A model generated the notes under the pieces. It saw only the letters and a program-made list of their open reading frames with translations, was not told the origin of the DNA and made no database searches. 30,964 nucleotides of DNA, taken from Clostridiales bacterium (GTDB lineage Bacteria > Bacillota > Clostridia > Lachnospirales > WRAX01). A program made the translations under genes and the position numbers. Below, piece by piece: positions 21,270-28,881 of this stretch. The stretch covers positions 1 to 30,964 of the forward strand of contig JAITMW010000125.1 of NCBI GenBank assembly GCA_031277155.1, in the 5' to 3' direction. Each line of letters starts with the position of its first letter. Position 1 is the first letter of the stretch.

Positions 21270-22326
21270 GGCTTATCGACCCTATTGCCCTCAGCACCTC
21301 TTGCTTCTCGACCCCTTCAATTATCTCCACCGTGCCGATTTCATGCGAAATTATCAATGCCAGCGCGCCGTTTCGCACCTTTTTGTCCTTCAACATCATA
21401 TTGTAAATGTCGTCGGCCGTCATGCCGAGGCCCTTTGGCAACTTTACGGGAATCCCAAAAAATTCCAAAAGATTCTTAATATGTTCCACGTGGAACATTG
21501 TCATCTTTCCCATATTATGGGAGAAATTTGCGGCGCACACCATGCCCAACGCGACGCAATGGCCATGGGGCAGGGAAAAATTGCAAAGTGCCTCGATTGC
21601 GTGGCCGAAAGTATGGCCATAATTAAGGATTCGCCGCTGTCCTGCCTCGCGCTCGTCCCCGGTAACAATTTCGGACTTTATGCGTAGGCTTTCCCGGATG
21701 ATTTTTTCCAGCACGGCGGGGTTTTGCGCGGCAATTTTTGCGCGATTGTCACAGATATAATCAAACAGGCCGCTATCTAGTATTATGCCATATTTTATCA
21801 CTTCTGCCAAGCCCGAAATATATTGGGCGGTGTCCAGGGTTTTTAGGGCGGCGGGGTTGATGTAGACAAGGCAGGGATTGTGGAAGCTGCCCACCAAGTT
21901 TTTTATGCCAATGAAGTCTATGCCGGTTTTGCCGCCGACGGAAGAATCCGCCATTGCCAAAAGGGTGGTGGGTACTGTGATATAGGATATGCCGCGCATA
22001 TATATGGAGGCGGCAAAGCCCGCCACATCGGAAACAGCGCCGCCGCCAAGGGCGACGACAACAGAGGACCTGTCCAAACCGGCGCGGGCAAAGGATGTCA
22101 GCAGGGCGCTTGTATTTTCAAGGCTTTTTGCGGCCTCGCCCGGCGGCAGGATGAAATGCGGCATATGGCCGAAAAATGGTGAAAGGGCGGCCTGTACATC
22201 CTCAAGATATAGGCGCGCCACATTTTCGTCTGTTACGATGAAGAACCTGCGGCCATTTAACCCGGCTTGCGCAAGGCATTTGGGCAAGTCTGACCAGCAG
22301 CTTCGGATGTGGACGGGGTATGTCAT
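21244..22326 (-). CDS. aroB: 3-dehydroquinate synthase
   Basis: AroB converts DAHP to 3-dehydroquinate in the shikimate pathway, using NAD and a divalent metal. This 360-residue protein has the nucleotide motif VVALGGGAVSDVAGFAASIY, TVPTTLLAMADSSVGGKTGI and NLVGSFHNP. The metal ligands are in GLAEVIKYGI, LNYGHTFGHAIE and LPHGHCVALGM. Upstream codons to 22401 are open, but ATG 22326 has a GGAGGTG six bases before it, and the longer form would read through a terminator. Two insertions are notable: a parS palindrome encodes TMFHVEH in the helix after the last metal ligand, and the C-terminal end comes from a dispersed repeat. Neither breaks the frame. The coding strand is C-rich, unlike lspA next to it. 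Confidence 0.95.
   Translation of the reverse strand: MTYPVHIRSCWSDLPKCLAQAGLNGRRFFIVTDENVARLYLEDVQAALSPFFGHMPHFILPPGEAAKSLENTSALLTSFARAGLDRSSVVVALGGGAVSDVAGFAASIYMRGISYITVPTTLLAMADSSVGGKTGIDFIGIKNLVGSFHNPCLVYINPAALKTLDTAQYISGLAEVIKYGIILDSGLFDYICDNRAKIAAQNPAVLEKIIRESLRIKSEIVTGDEREAGQRRILNYGHTFGHAIEALCNFSLPHGHCVALGMVCAANFSHNMGKMTMFHVEHIKNLLEFFGIPVKLPKGLGMTADDIYNMMLKDKKVRNGALALIISHEIGTVEIIEGVEKQEVLRAIGSISRDSSLCSE
21482..21497. other. parS: parS-like 16-bp palindrome (site 2), inside aroB
   Basis: TGTTCCACGTGGAACA is identical to the site at 1320-1335. Read on the minus strand it encodes MFHVEH within aroB. In other AroB proteins this place is a charged helix of the type EEDVERIKxLL, so the frame and helix length are kept. 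Two identical perfect 16-mers in 31 kb cannot be chance. Confidence 0.82.
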
Positions 22327-22341
22327 TGAAAGCACCTCCGG

Positions 22342-22378
22342 CAAAAGAGTAGGCTTTCCCATCATATGTGGGAAAGCC
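22342..22378 (-). terminator. Intrinsic terminator downstream of the stalk-like gene
   Basis: On the minus strand a perfect 10-pair stem (22369-22378 with 22352-22361, loop of seven) is followed within a few bases by CTCTTTTGC. It lies between the stalk-like gene and aroB, and also argues against the longer aroB start. Confidence 0.6.
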
Positions 22379-22414
22379 CGGGGAGAGTTTATATCTAACA
22401 AAGAAGGAGTCGGT

Positions 22415-23467
22415 TTATTCAGCTAAAAAGCCGCTTGTCATATATGCTGAGGATGCGGAGCGATAGCGCGATACAATAACGCCGTCGGGGTTGACCGTGG
22501 CCGGCATACCCACAACTTCATTGAAGAAGGACAGCGGCACATATGTGAGATTGCTGAACAGCATGGGGGCTACTTCCAGCTCCCGCGCGCGGCCGCCGCG
22601 GTATTGATAGGAATTTTCACCGATGGCGAGGGTGCTTACGAGGCGGCCGTCCATAAGGACTTCAACGGTGCGGGTGTCGTTGTCCCACTCGATATCATAG
22701 CCGAAACGCTGCATAACATCGGCCACGCGCACCATTATCGTGTTGTATTGATTGGGCCCAAGCACCCTGAAATGGTTGCTTGAGAAGGTCTCTTCTTCGA
22801 TATTGCTGATGGAAAACGAAATGTCGTGTATGCCTCTTTCGGTGGGGATTAACTCCGCCGAGCCAAAAGGTATCACCAGACGGTCCCCGTCCAGGTAAAA
22901 TGGGTGGCTTGAGTCAATACCGGAGAAATTGGAGAAGTTGTGGGGCCTGGCGGCCACTTCTTTGTTTATGCGGTTGTTTATCAATTGCACAATATTGGTG
23001 TTGAAATCCGGCAGGGTGATGATGCTGGCGCTTGATGCGTCAATTACTGTTGTGGAGACGGCGGCAGTGGTAGAGACGGAGGAGGCCACCTTCGTGAAAA
23101 CAACAGAGACATATCTGCCTGATATAAAATATTCAACGTCGGAATCTATTGACAAAGCACCCGCCATGTGGTTTTGGACAAAGGCGTTTTTTTGTGCGTC
23201 CCAGCGCTCTCTAAGCTCGTTATCCAGCCGCGAATTGCCGGTGTTTGCCGTCGGTATTTGGCCCGTGATGCGCAGACCTATTGTGGCGGGCCTTTGGGGG
23301 GCATCCTGTGTGTCCAGGCCGGCCAGGATTGCGGTGGCGGACGACGTGGGCGCAGCCGCCGAAAGGGAGACGGGCGCGGGAAAAGCGGCAGCAAAAAGAA
23401 CCACGGCCAAAAGCAGGGGCAAAACATATTTTATAGGAAGATTTTTTATTTTTGTGGAGATTTTCAT
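22415..23467 (-). CDS. Secreted stalk-domain (copper amine oxidase N-like) protein with RsiV/DUF3298-like region
   Basis: This 350-residue protein has a signal peptide (KYVLPLLLAVVLFAAAFPAP, cleavage probably near residue 38). Residues about 75-240 resemble the DUF4163/DUF3298 pair of RsiV and PdaC: RWDAQKNAFVQNHMAG, then a SGRYVSVVF strand, a helix with NNRINKEV, and HPFYLDGDRLVIPFG. Residues about 240-345 resemble the copper amine oxidase N-terminal (stalk) domain: MVRVADVMQRFGYDIEWDND and YVPLSFFNEVVGMPATV. Stalk domains in Firmicutes are extracellular scaffolds and usually bind no copper. A wall- or polymer-binding role is likely but unproven. ATG 23467 has AAGGGAAG upstream and a good promoter. 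A terminator follows. Confidence 0.82.
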   Translation of the reverse strand: MKISTKIKNLPIKYVLPLLLAVVLFAAAFPAPVSLSAAAPTSSATAILAGLDTQDAPQRPATIGLRITGQIPTANTGNSRLDNELRERWDAQKNAFVQNHMAGALSIDSDVEYFISGRYVSVVFTKVASSVSTTAAVSTTVIDASSASIITLPDFNTNIVQLINNRINKEVAARPHNFSNFSGIDSSHPFYLDGDRLVIPFGSAELIPTERGIHDISFSISNIEEETFSSNHFRVLGPNQYNTIMVRVADVMQRFGYDIEWDNDTRTVEVLMDGRLVSTLAIGENSYQYRGGRARELEVAPMLFSNLTYVPLSFFNEVVGMPATVNPDGVIVSRYRSASSAYMTSGFLAE

Positions 23468-23493
23468 AGGCGCAACTTCCCTTCTGTATTACC

Positions 23494-23522
23494 AGTATAG
23501 ATAATATTTGTGATATAGTCAA
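23494..23522 (-). promoter_or_regulatory. Sigma-A promoter for the stalk-like gene
   Basis: On the minus strand TTGACT (complement of 23517-23522) and TATACT (23494-23499) are separated by 17 bases. The start is near 23488, giving a leader of about 20 bases. Confidence 0.7.
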
Positions 23523-23585
23523 ATAATATCACAGTATTGTTGGGAAATTGTAAAGAAAAAGAAATATTAGATTTGGTTTTTGGAC

Positions 23586-23614
23586 TTGAGAAAATGGAAA
23601 ATATGTAGTATAAT
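23586..23614 (+). promoter_or_regulatory. Sigma-A promoter for the first SLH gene
   Basis: TTGAGA (23586-23591) and an exact TATAAT (23609-23614) are separated by 17 bases. The start near 23621 gives a leader of about 70 bases before the TTG start at 23692. It diverges from the stalk-gene promoter. Confidence 0.72.
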
Positions 23615-23691
23615 GATTGTCATGTTGAAAAAATCGAAATTTTGACATATGGCAGCTAAAAAAACTACAAATGAGGGACGGGTGAACAAAA

Positions 23692-26604
23692 TTGCGTAAA
23701 ACAGGAAGCAAGATTTTCAGGAGAATTGCAGCAATTGCACTGGCGGTGATGATGACGGTGCCCGGCGTTGCGGCCTTTGCCGACGATTATATCCTTCGGG
23801 ACGAGGTTCGCAATATCTATACGGGACGCACACAGGCTGCCGCGCTGATAAATTCGGCGCAATTTAACGATGTTGGGCCTGGCTCTCCAATTCAAGAAAT
23901 TGTGGTGCGCGGCGTGGCCCTTGGGCTGATACACGGCGATGGGCCAAACTTTTTGCCGGAGCAAAACCTGACCAGGCTGGAGGCCCTGTCCTTTGTGATG
24001 CGCACATTGGGCTTTTCTGCCGTCGCGCTGACAGTGGGCACCAATTTGGCGCTGGAGCAAGGCATAACAGACCCCCAAGAGGTGCTGTCGACGGGCTATT
24101 TGACCTTGGGTATGCAGATGGGGATGCTTGTGCCCGATGATATCGCGGGTATGGGGGCCAATGTCACCCGGGAAGAGGTTGCGTCTTGGATTTTTGGCGC
24201 GGCATCGGCGGCAAGGCCCGGCATTTTTGATGTGACGGCTGCCCTGACACAGGTTTATGGCTTTAACGACTGGCGGGACATCAGCGGGCCGCGCCTTCAG
24301 GCGGTGGAGCATGTTGTGGCCGCCAACATTATGCGCGGCGACGGCACCAATTTTAATCCGCGGGGCTATATCACCCGGGGCCAAATGGCGCAGGTGCTGG
24401 CGAATATGGACAGCATCCTGTTTGAAATTAACGGCTGGCAAAGAAAGAACGCCACCGTGGCCCGCGTGCAGGACAATCAATATGTTACCACGGGCGAGGC
24501 CGCATTGTGGCGCAATATTTTTGTGCGCCTGGGGGACGGCACTGTGGATGTATTACAATACCAAATTGTGGAAAACCCTTCGCCTCAAGTGATGGACAGG
24601 GGCGCCGTGGTCTTTAATGATGGCGTCGTCGGCGGCCTGGGTATGCTTGTTGCGGGCGACACCATTGAATATATCGTGGAAACCGAGACAAATACCGTGC
24701 TGTATGTCAATGTGCTGTCAGAGGCCCAGGTAAGCTATGTGCAGGGGCGGCTGTATTCTGTCAGTGCGGATGATTCTACCATTGTCTTGCAAAATGCCGA
24801 TAATGATTCGTTTATGTACAGCATGGCGGAAGGCATTATATTGCGCCGGGCTTCCGGCAACTATATAATGATGGATTTGGTGCGCTATAATGTGAATGAC
24901 ATGCCCATTGGCCAGCATTTGCGCCTGACGCTGCGTAACAATGTGGTCATTGCCATCAACTTCATTGGCCTTCCCATTTTGGTGGAGGAAATTCGCGGCC
25001 TTGTGGTGGAAAACAACCCGGCCTTTGGATATATGGTGGTTATTGACAGCGAGGGCCGCCGCCTTACAATGCGCTATTATGAAAACGAGATGCTTGTGGA
25101 AAAGCTGCGCCATTTTGACACGGCGGTGCCAAGCTATATCAACCATCTTTTCCCATCATTTACATTTAATCCAAACGCAACGACAATTGACAATATCAAT
25201 CCCGGGGACATCGTGTTTATACGGCCCGACCCCGAGGACGGCGAAGTTATCTTGATGATATCCGCCGCCACGAATTATATTATGCGATATGGCCGCGTGT
25301 CCAACATCACGCATAATGACGGCTATATGTCCCTCTTATTTGAGTTTGAAAACGGCCAGACCACGTGGTTTGACATTGCGGATTCGATTTTGATTACGAG
25401 AGAGGGGCGCAGGCTTAATCCCCTTGCCATACAGACCGGGGATTGGGCGCGGGCGTTGGTCAATGAGGCCATTATTGCGCCCGGCCATGTCATCACATCT
25501 GTCGTTGAAATGACCATTGAGGGCGGAAATCGCCATATTTCCAGCATTGTGCGCGGCAATTTGTCCGGCATCAACGCCATACAAAATCAAATTATGATAG
25601 AACATGCACAAACCTTGGGGCAAACGGGATGGACAAACCATCGGGAGGTGGCGCAATTTAGCATAACCGGCAACAATATCCAATATTTTCATAATGACCG
25701 GCAGATTTCCAGGGCCGAGGCCGTGAATCTTTTTGGGCGCCGCAGCGACACCACGGTATATCTGGCGCTGGAGAATCATTTTGCGGGCGAAGCCGTGCGC
25801 ATGGTGTCCTTCCGCACAGAGCGGGAAGAGCGCCTACCCACGGATACCGTGATACATGCCGACGGCACGGGCACCATACAGCTGGCGGGGCAAATTGCTG
25901 ATATTTCCACGGACGCGGGCACCATTGTGCGCCGCCACGGCCGCCTTGTTTCCGGGCTGGACATCTTCCCGGCGGACTATCTTGCCGTGGTGCTTAGCGG
26001 CGCGGGCACGGCCGCCATTATTGATATTTTTGACCGTCCCGACACCTCGGCGCTGCAAATTATGCGCGTGCGCGTCTCGGAGGTAAATGACAGAGAGAGC
26101 TTTACCGTGCAATCCATGTCCCAGCTTTTCGGAAGCGATTGGGTGTTTACGCCTGTGCAGCGCGAATTTACAATTGACCCGCGCACTGTGTTTATGCCCC
26201 ACGGCAGCTTCAGCCTGGACACCTTCCTGACATATACGGAAACCACAGTGTTTGACCAGGTGTTTACCGTTGTGACCGACGGCGCCAGGGCCAGCCATAT
26301 CTTCCAGCACAGCTTTGCCAACAGGGCGGCGCGGGGAACCATATTTAATGTAGAGGGCGATGTTATTCACCTTAGGGACGTAAGCATACAAAACCCCGTC
26401 AACAACCAATGGACGCCTATTTCCATCGCCAACAACACCATGACGGTTACGGTTGACGCCGCTACGCTGATAGGCCGCAACAATGCCCTGGTGCAGCCGC
26501 GGGATTTGCAAAATGGCGACCGGTTGCTGATTTTGACAAATGACATGCCGACGGCAAGATATCCCGGGATGAATATTTACGGGCAGATTGTGCTGGTGGA
26601 TTAA
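23692..26604 (+). CDS. Large S-layer homology (SLH) domain protein
   Basis: This 970-residue secreted protein has a signal peptide (RIAAIALAVMMTVPGVAAFA) and three SLH domains at its N-terminus, about residues 60-115, 120-180 and 185-240. Recognisable pieces are FNDVGPGSPIQEIVVRGVAL, GLIHGDGPNFLPEQNLTRLE, and MRGDGTNFNPRGYITRGQMA. SLH domains bind pyruvylated wall polymers and hold proteins on the surface. The other 720 residues look like repeated beta-strand modules with no recognised enzyme motif. It may be a structural surface-layer protein. The start is TTG 23692 with GGGTGA six bases upstream; the only nearby ATG is out of frame and stops at once. It has its own promoter. A second SLH gene follows after a palindrome. 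Confidence 0.88.
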   Translation: MRKTGSKIFRRIAAIALAVMMTVPGVAAFADDYILRDEVRNIYTGRTQAAALINSAQFNDVGPGSPIQEIVVRGVALGLIHGDGPNFLPEQNLTRLEALSFVMRTLGFSAVALTVGTNLALEQGITDPQEVLSTGYLTLGMQMGMLVPDDIAGMGANVTREEVASWIFGAASAARPGIFDVTAALTQVYGFNDWRDISGPRLQAVEHVVAANIMRGDGTNFNPRGYITRGQMAQVLANMDSILFEINGWQRKNATVARVQDNQYVTTGEAALWRNIFVRLGDGTVDVLQYQIVENPSPQVMDRGAVVFNDGVVGGLGMLVAGDTIEYIVETETNTVLYVNVLSEAQVSYVQGRLYSVSADDSTIVLQNADNDSFMYSMAEGIILRRASGNYIMMDLVRYNVNDMPIGQHLRLTLRNNVVIAINFIGLPILVEEIRGLVVENNPAFGYMVVIDSEGRRLTMRYYENEMLVEKLRHFDTAVPSYINHLFPSFTFNPNATTIDNINPGDIVFIRPDPEDGEVILMISAATNYIMRYGRVSNITHNDGYMSLLFEFENGQTTWFDIADSILITREGRRLNPLAIQTGDWARALVNEAIIAPGHVITSVVEMTIEGGNRHISSIVRGNLSGINAIQNQIMIEHAQTLGQTGWTNHREVAQFSITGNNIQYFHNDRQISRAEAVNLFGRRSDTTVYLALENHFAGEAVRMVSFRTEREERLPTDTVIHADGTGTIQLAGQIADISTDAGTIVRRHGRLVSGLDIFPADYLAVVLSGAGTAAIIDIFDRPDTSALQIMRVRVSEVNDRESFTVQSMSQLFGSDWVFTPVQREFTIDPRTVFMPHGSFSLDTFLTYTETTVFDQVFTVVTDGARASHIFQHSFANRAARGTIFNVEGDVIHLRDVSIQNPVNNQWTPISIANNTMTVTVDAATLIGRNNALVQPRDLQNGDRLLILTNDMPTARYPGMNIYGQIVLVD

Positions 26605-26662
26605 CCACCCCGGCTGCGCCAAAAACCGGCGCAGCCACCCCTCCAAAGGAGGGGAATTGGGG
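26605..26662. repeat. Nested inverted-repeat element C
   Basis: GGCTGCGCC (26612-26620) pairs with GGCGCAGCC (26628-26636), then CCCCTCC (26638-26644) pairs with GGAGGGG (26648-26654) around AAA. The outer CCCC (26608) and GGGG (26659) may close the structure. The element begins right after the stop of the first SLH gene. There is no T-run, so read-through into the next SLH gene is likely. Confidence 0.65.
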
Positions 26663-26689
26663 CGATGCAGGACGCAGGAGGTTTGATTT

Positions 26690-28282
26690 ATGAGGAGATT
26701 ATTACGAATTGCGACGATGTTTATATTGACAGTTGTCATGCTTTTGCCTGCTTTGCCCGGGGTTGTGGTCTATGCCGCCGCGCAAAACAGGCCGGCCACG
26801 GGGCAAATGGGCTTTTTTGGCGGCATCACAGAGGGTGTGCGTCTGCCCACCACGTCGCAAAATGCCGTGCGCCAAAATAACGCCAGAGGCGCGCGGGGCA
26901 ATAATGTGACAGAGCTTGTATACAAAGAGATTATCTGGCTTGGGGGCGTGCCCATTGAATTCGAAGGCATTTTGCGCGTGCAAATGGGCGGAACAGCCGT
27001 TGGGGCCCAGGGTGTGGATTCCGGCTCTGCCACGGTTAATTATCGCGTAAACGGCACCGCGGCCACGGGGGACGACGCCAACATCACCAGAAATATCACC
27101 TTTAGGATTGACTGGCGCAGAGACGGGCAGCAAATTGTGGAAAATTATACGGTGACAAGCTGGACAGAGACCATATATGCAAATGGCGTTACCTACAGCC
27201 TTGTGCCCGCGCAAAGCAACCACAATATCAGCATTTTGCGCGATGTTACCCCCGGCGTGACATATTACAGCGGCACAATTTCCATGCGCGCCGTATATCT
27301 CACGGACGAGGACGATATTGTGACCCATGAGGTGCTGGGGCAGATATACGGCTTTGTTTCGGCCTGGTCTGCCACGGAAACCCACCGCCTGGACGGCATT
27401 GTGTCCACGGAGGATTGGCAGATGCAATATCATCTGGTGCCCAGCGTTTCCGTCAGCAAGGAATTGCAATATGGCGCCAACGAACCTACATTGATAAGCT
27501 TTGCGGGCAATTATCGCGAGGTGATGTCCAACCAAAGCGGCCTTGTGTATGAAATCAACACCTTGCCCAATATTTTCTATGGCACGCCGACGGCGGGCCG
27601 CGCCACAATTTCGACTTTCAACACCTTTGAGGACCTTTTTGCGCCTAATTTGAACTTTTTGCGCGGGCATCCGGCCTATGGAGACATCCGCAGGCTGTTT
27701 GCCATGGAAGTTTTGTGGGGAGAGCCTGTGCATTTCATTCCGAATCAGGCCGTTACCCGGGGCGAATTTATCAAAATGCTGTCCCGTGCCGTGCGTCTGC
27801 CGCTGGATGAAAGCTTGATACCCACGCCGCCGAGAGGCAACAGGAGAAACGCCCAGCCGGAAATAAACCTTGTGTTTCCTGACGTAAACCCTGAAAGGCC
27901 GGACTTTTTGTATATTATGACCGTGAACCAAATGGGCATTGCCATTGGCCGCGGCGACGGGCATTTTCATCCAAACGAGATTTTGCACCGCGAAGAGGCC
28001 TTTGTGCTGGCGCTGCGCTTTTTGGGGCTGTCCAACCTAGGGCTGGAGCCTACGCCCATCACACCTTATGTGGACGACCATATGATTGGCGATTGGGCGA
28101 GGCGTGATATATATGCCGCCACGCGCATCGGGCTTATCGGCCCTGACGACAATGGTATGCTGCATCCGCGGCAGACGATGTACAAAGCAGAGGCCGCGGC
28201 GTTGGTGAATCGCTTAATTGAATTTATGCGTCATGAATTGCAGGTGGACTATACCGAAAATATCATTAACTTCATGAATTAG
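26690..28282 (+). CDS. Secreted protein with three C-terminal SLH domains
   Basis: This 530-residue protein has a signal peptide (RIATMFILTVVMLLPALPGV, cleaved near residue 30) and an N-terminal half (about 60-300) that looks like beta-sheet with repeated strands (VNYRVNGTAATGDDANI) and no recognised family. Three SLH domains follow: about 325-375 (FAMEVLWGEPVHFIPNQAVT), 395-450 (FPDVNPERPDFLYIMTVNQM, then GRGDGHFHPNEILHREEAF), and 455-515 (YVDDHMIGDWARRDIYAATR). ATG 26690 has an excellent AGGAGG eight bases upstream. SLH domains are at the opposite end from those of its neighbour, so the two are not simple duplicates. They probably share the promoter at 23586. Confidence 0.88.
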   Translation: MRRLLRIATMFILTVVMLLPALPGVVVYAAAQNRPATGQMGFFGGITEGVRLPTTSQNAVRQNNARGARGNNVTELVYKEIIWLGGVPIEFEGILRVQMGGTAVGAQGVDSGSATVNYRVNGTAATGDDANITRNITFRIDWRRDGQQIVENYTVTSWTETIYANGVTYSLVPAQSNHNISILRDVTPGVTYYSGTISMRAVYLTDEDDIVTHEVLGQIYGFVSAWSATETHRLDGIVSTEDWQMQYHLVPSVSVSKELQYGANEPTLISFAGNYREVMSNQSGLVYEINTLPNIFYGTPTAGRATISTFNTFEDLFAPNLNFLRGHPAYGDIRRLFAMEVLWGEPVHFIPNQAVTRGEFIKMLSRAVRLPLDESLIPTPPRGNRRNAQPEINLVFPDVNPERPDFLYIMTVNQMGIAIGRGDGHFHPNEILHREEAFVLALRFLGLSNLGLEPTPITPYVDDHMIGDWARRDIYAATRIGLIGPDDNGMLHPRQTMYKAEAAALVNRLIEFMRHELQVDYTENIINFMN

Positions 28283-28302
28283 CACAAAGGGGGCCAAACA
28301 TT

Positions 28303-28650
28303 ATGAGCAACGAAGAAAAAATCATTTCTTTGCTGGAGATTGTTGTAAACAAAGTTGATACTTTGGAATATAAAATGGACAATCTTGAATACAAATTTGA
28401 CAGCATGGAATTTAAAATGGACGGCATGGAATATAAGGTAGATTCTATTGACAAAAGACTGGAAAAAGCCGAAAGCATCCAAGCCCGTATGCGCACGGAG
28501 ATTTTTTCGGCCGCGGAGACCTTTGAGGAGCGCATCTTAAAGCTGCAAGAAGGGCATATGAATACCGTGCTGGAGAATATCTCGCGCATGGAAAGCCGCA
28601 TCCTTAATGCTGTAAGCACCGAACACAGCTTTATGGAATTGGAGGACTGA
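28303..28650 (+). CDS. Small coiled-coil protein made of heptad repeats
   Basis: I do not recognise a specific family. The 115-residue protein is acidic and almost wholly helical, without signal peptide or membrane span. Residues 21-48 are four nearly identical heptads (LEYKMDN, LEYKFDS, MEFKMDG, MEYKVDS), continued by IDKRLEK. The rest is more irregular coiled coil. Such heptad proteins form dimers or trimers. ATG 28303 follows AAAGGGGG, 20 bases after the second SLH gene, and the next small gene starts two bases after it, so the three are probably one transcript. It may be a scaffolding partner of the next protein. Any link to pyrG is not supported, because a terminator intervenes. Confidence 0.8.
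   Translation: MSNEEKIISLLEIVVNKVDTLEYKMDNLEYKFDSMEFKMDGMEYKVDSIDKRLEKAESIQARMRTEIFSAAETFEERILKLQEGHMNTVLENISRMESRILNAVSTEHSFMELED
28363..28446 (+). repeat. Four 21-bp tandem repeats inside the coiled-coil gene
   Basis: Four in-frame 21-bp units, each starting with a Leu or Met codon then GAATATAAA-like sequence and ending with GAC- or GAT-type codons, encode the heptads at residues 21-48. Unit number could change by slippage without breaking the frame and would alter coil length by one heptad. Confidence 0.75.
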
Positions 28651-28652
28651 GC

Positions 28653-28832
28653 GTGAATAATGAAGCGAAGATTTTGTCGATGCCGGAGGGAGGGACTGCC
28701 AATGTCGCAACGCCGGCCGCCAATGTTGAAAGATTGGACGATAAGGTAACGAGGGCAGACAAAAGGGTCGGCAGGGTTGATGCCAGGGTCGAGGCGCTCC
28801 AAGGCAAACCTTGGTTTATTGTAAACGAATGA
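28653..28832 (+). CDS. Very small coiled-coil protein (59 residues)
   Basis: A GTG at 28653 starts an open frame of 59 codons, two bases after the previous stop, with GGAGGA six bases upstream inside the previous gene's end. The protein starts MNNEAKILSMPEGG. Residues 25-49 form a second heptad series (VERLDDK, VTRADKR, VGRVDAR, VEAL), and it ends GKPWFIVNE. Heptad positions are Val and Leu with Arg/Asp alternation, opposite in charge to the acidic neighbour, so the two might pair as a heterodimer. That is inference; the coding call rests on the ribosome-binding site, coupling and heptad pattern. Confidence 0.6.
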   Translation: MNNEAKILSMPEGGTANVATPAANVERLDDKVTRADKRVGRVDARVEALQGKPWFIVNE

Positions 28833-28837
28833 TATAT

Positions 28838-28867
28838 TTTGGACCCCTTAAGAGGGTCCAAAGTTTT
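28838..28867 (+). terminator. Intrinsic terminator between the small coiled-coil genes and pyrG
   Basis: TTTGGACCC (28838-28846) pairs perfectly with GGGTCCAAA (28854-28862) around a seven-base loop, followed by GTTTT. It is six bases after the small gene's stop and 15 bases before the pyrG start. B. subtilis pyrG is controlled by a leader attenuator, but here no promoter with a run of initiating Gs is visible upstream. A weak promoter-like pair (TTGGTT 28811, TATATT 28833) would start inside the hairpin. Confidence 0.65.
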
Positions 28868-28881
28868 GCTGAGGTGAAAAT

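Noticed and set aside
22327..22401. Longer AroB N-terminus
   Set aside because: It would translate through the terminator hairpin and lacks a ribosome-binding site, whereas ATG 22326 has GGAGGTG.
25369..25384. Third parS site (CCACGTGG core in the first SLH gene)
   Set aside because: Only the inner eight bases match; the outer positions on both sides do not.
28811..28881. CTP-sensing G-addition attenuator for pyrG as in B. subtilis
   Set aside because: A terminator hairpin is present, but no promoter with a G-run start lies upstream of it; the hairpin is better explained as the end of the preceding genes.
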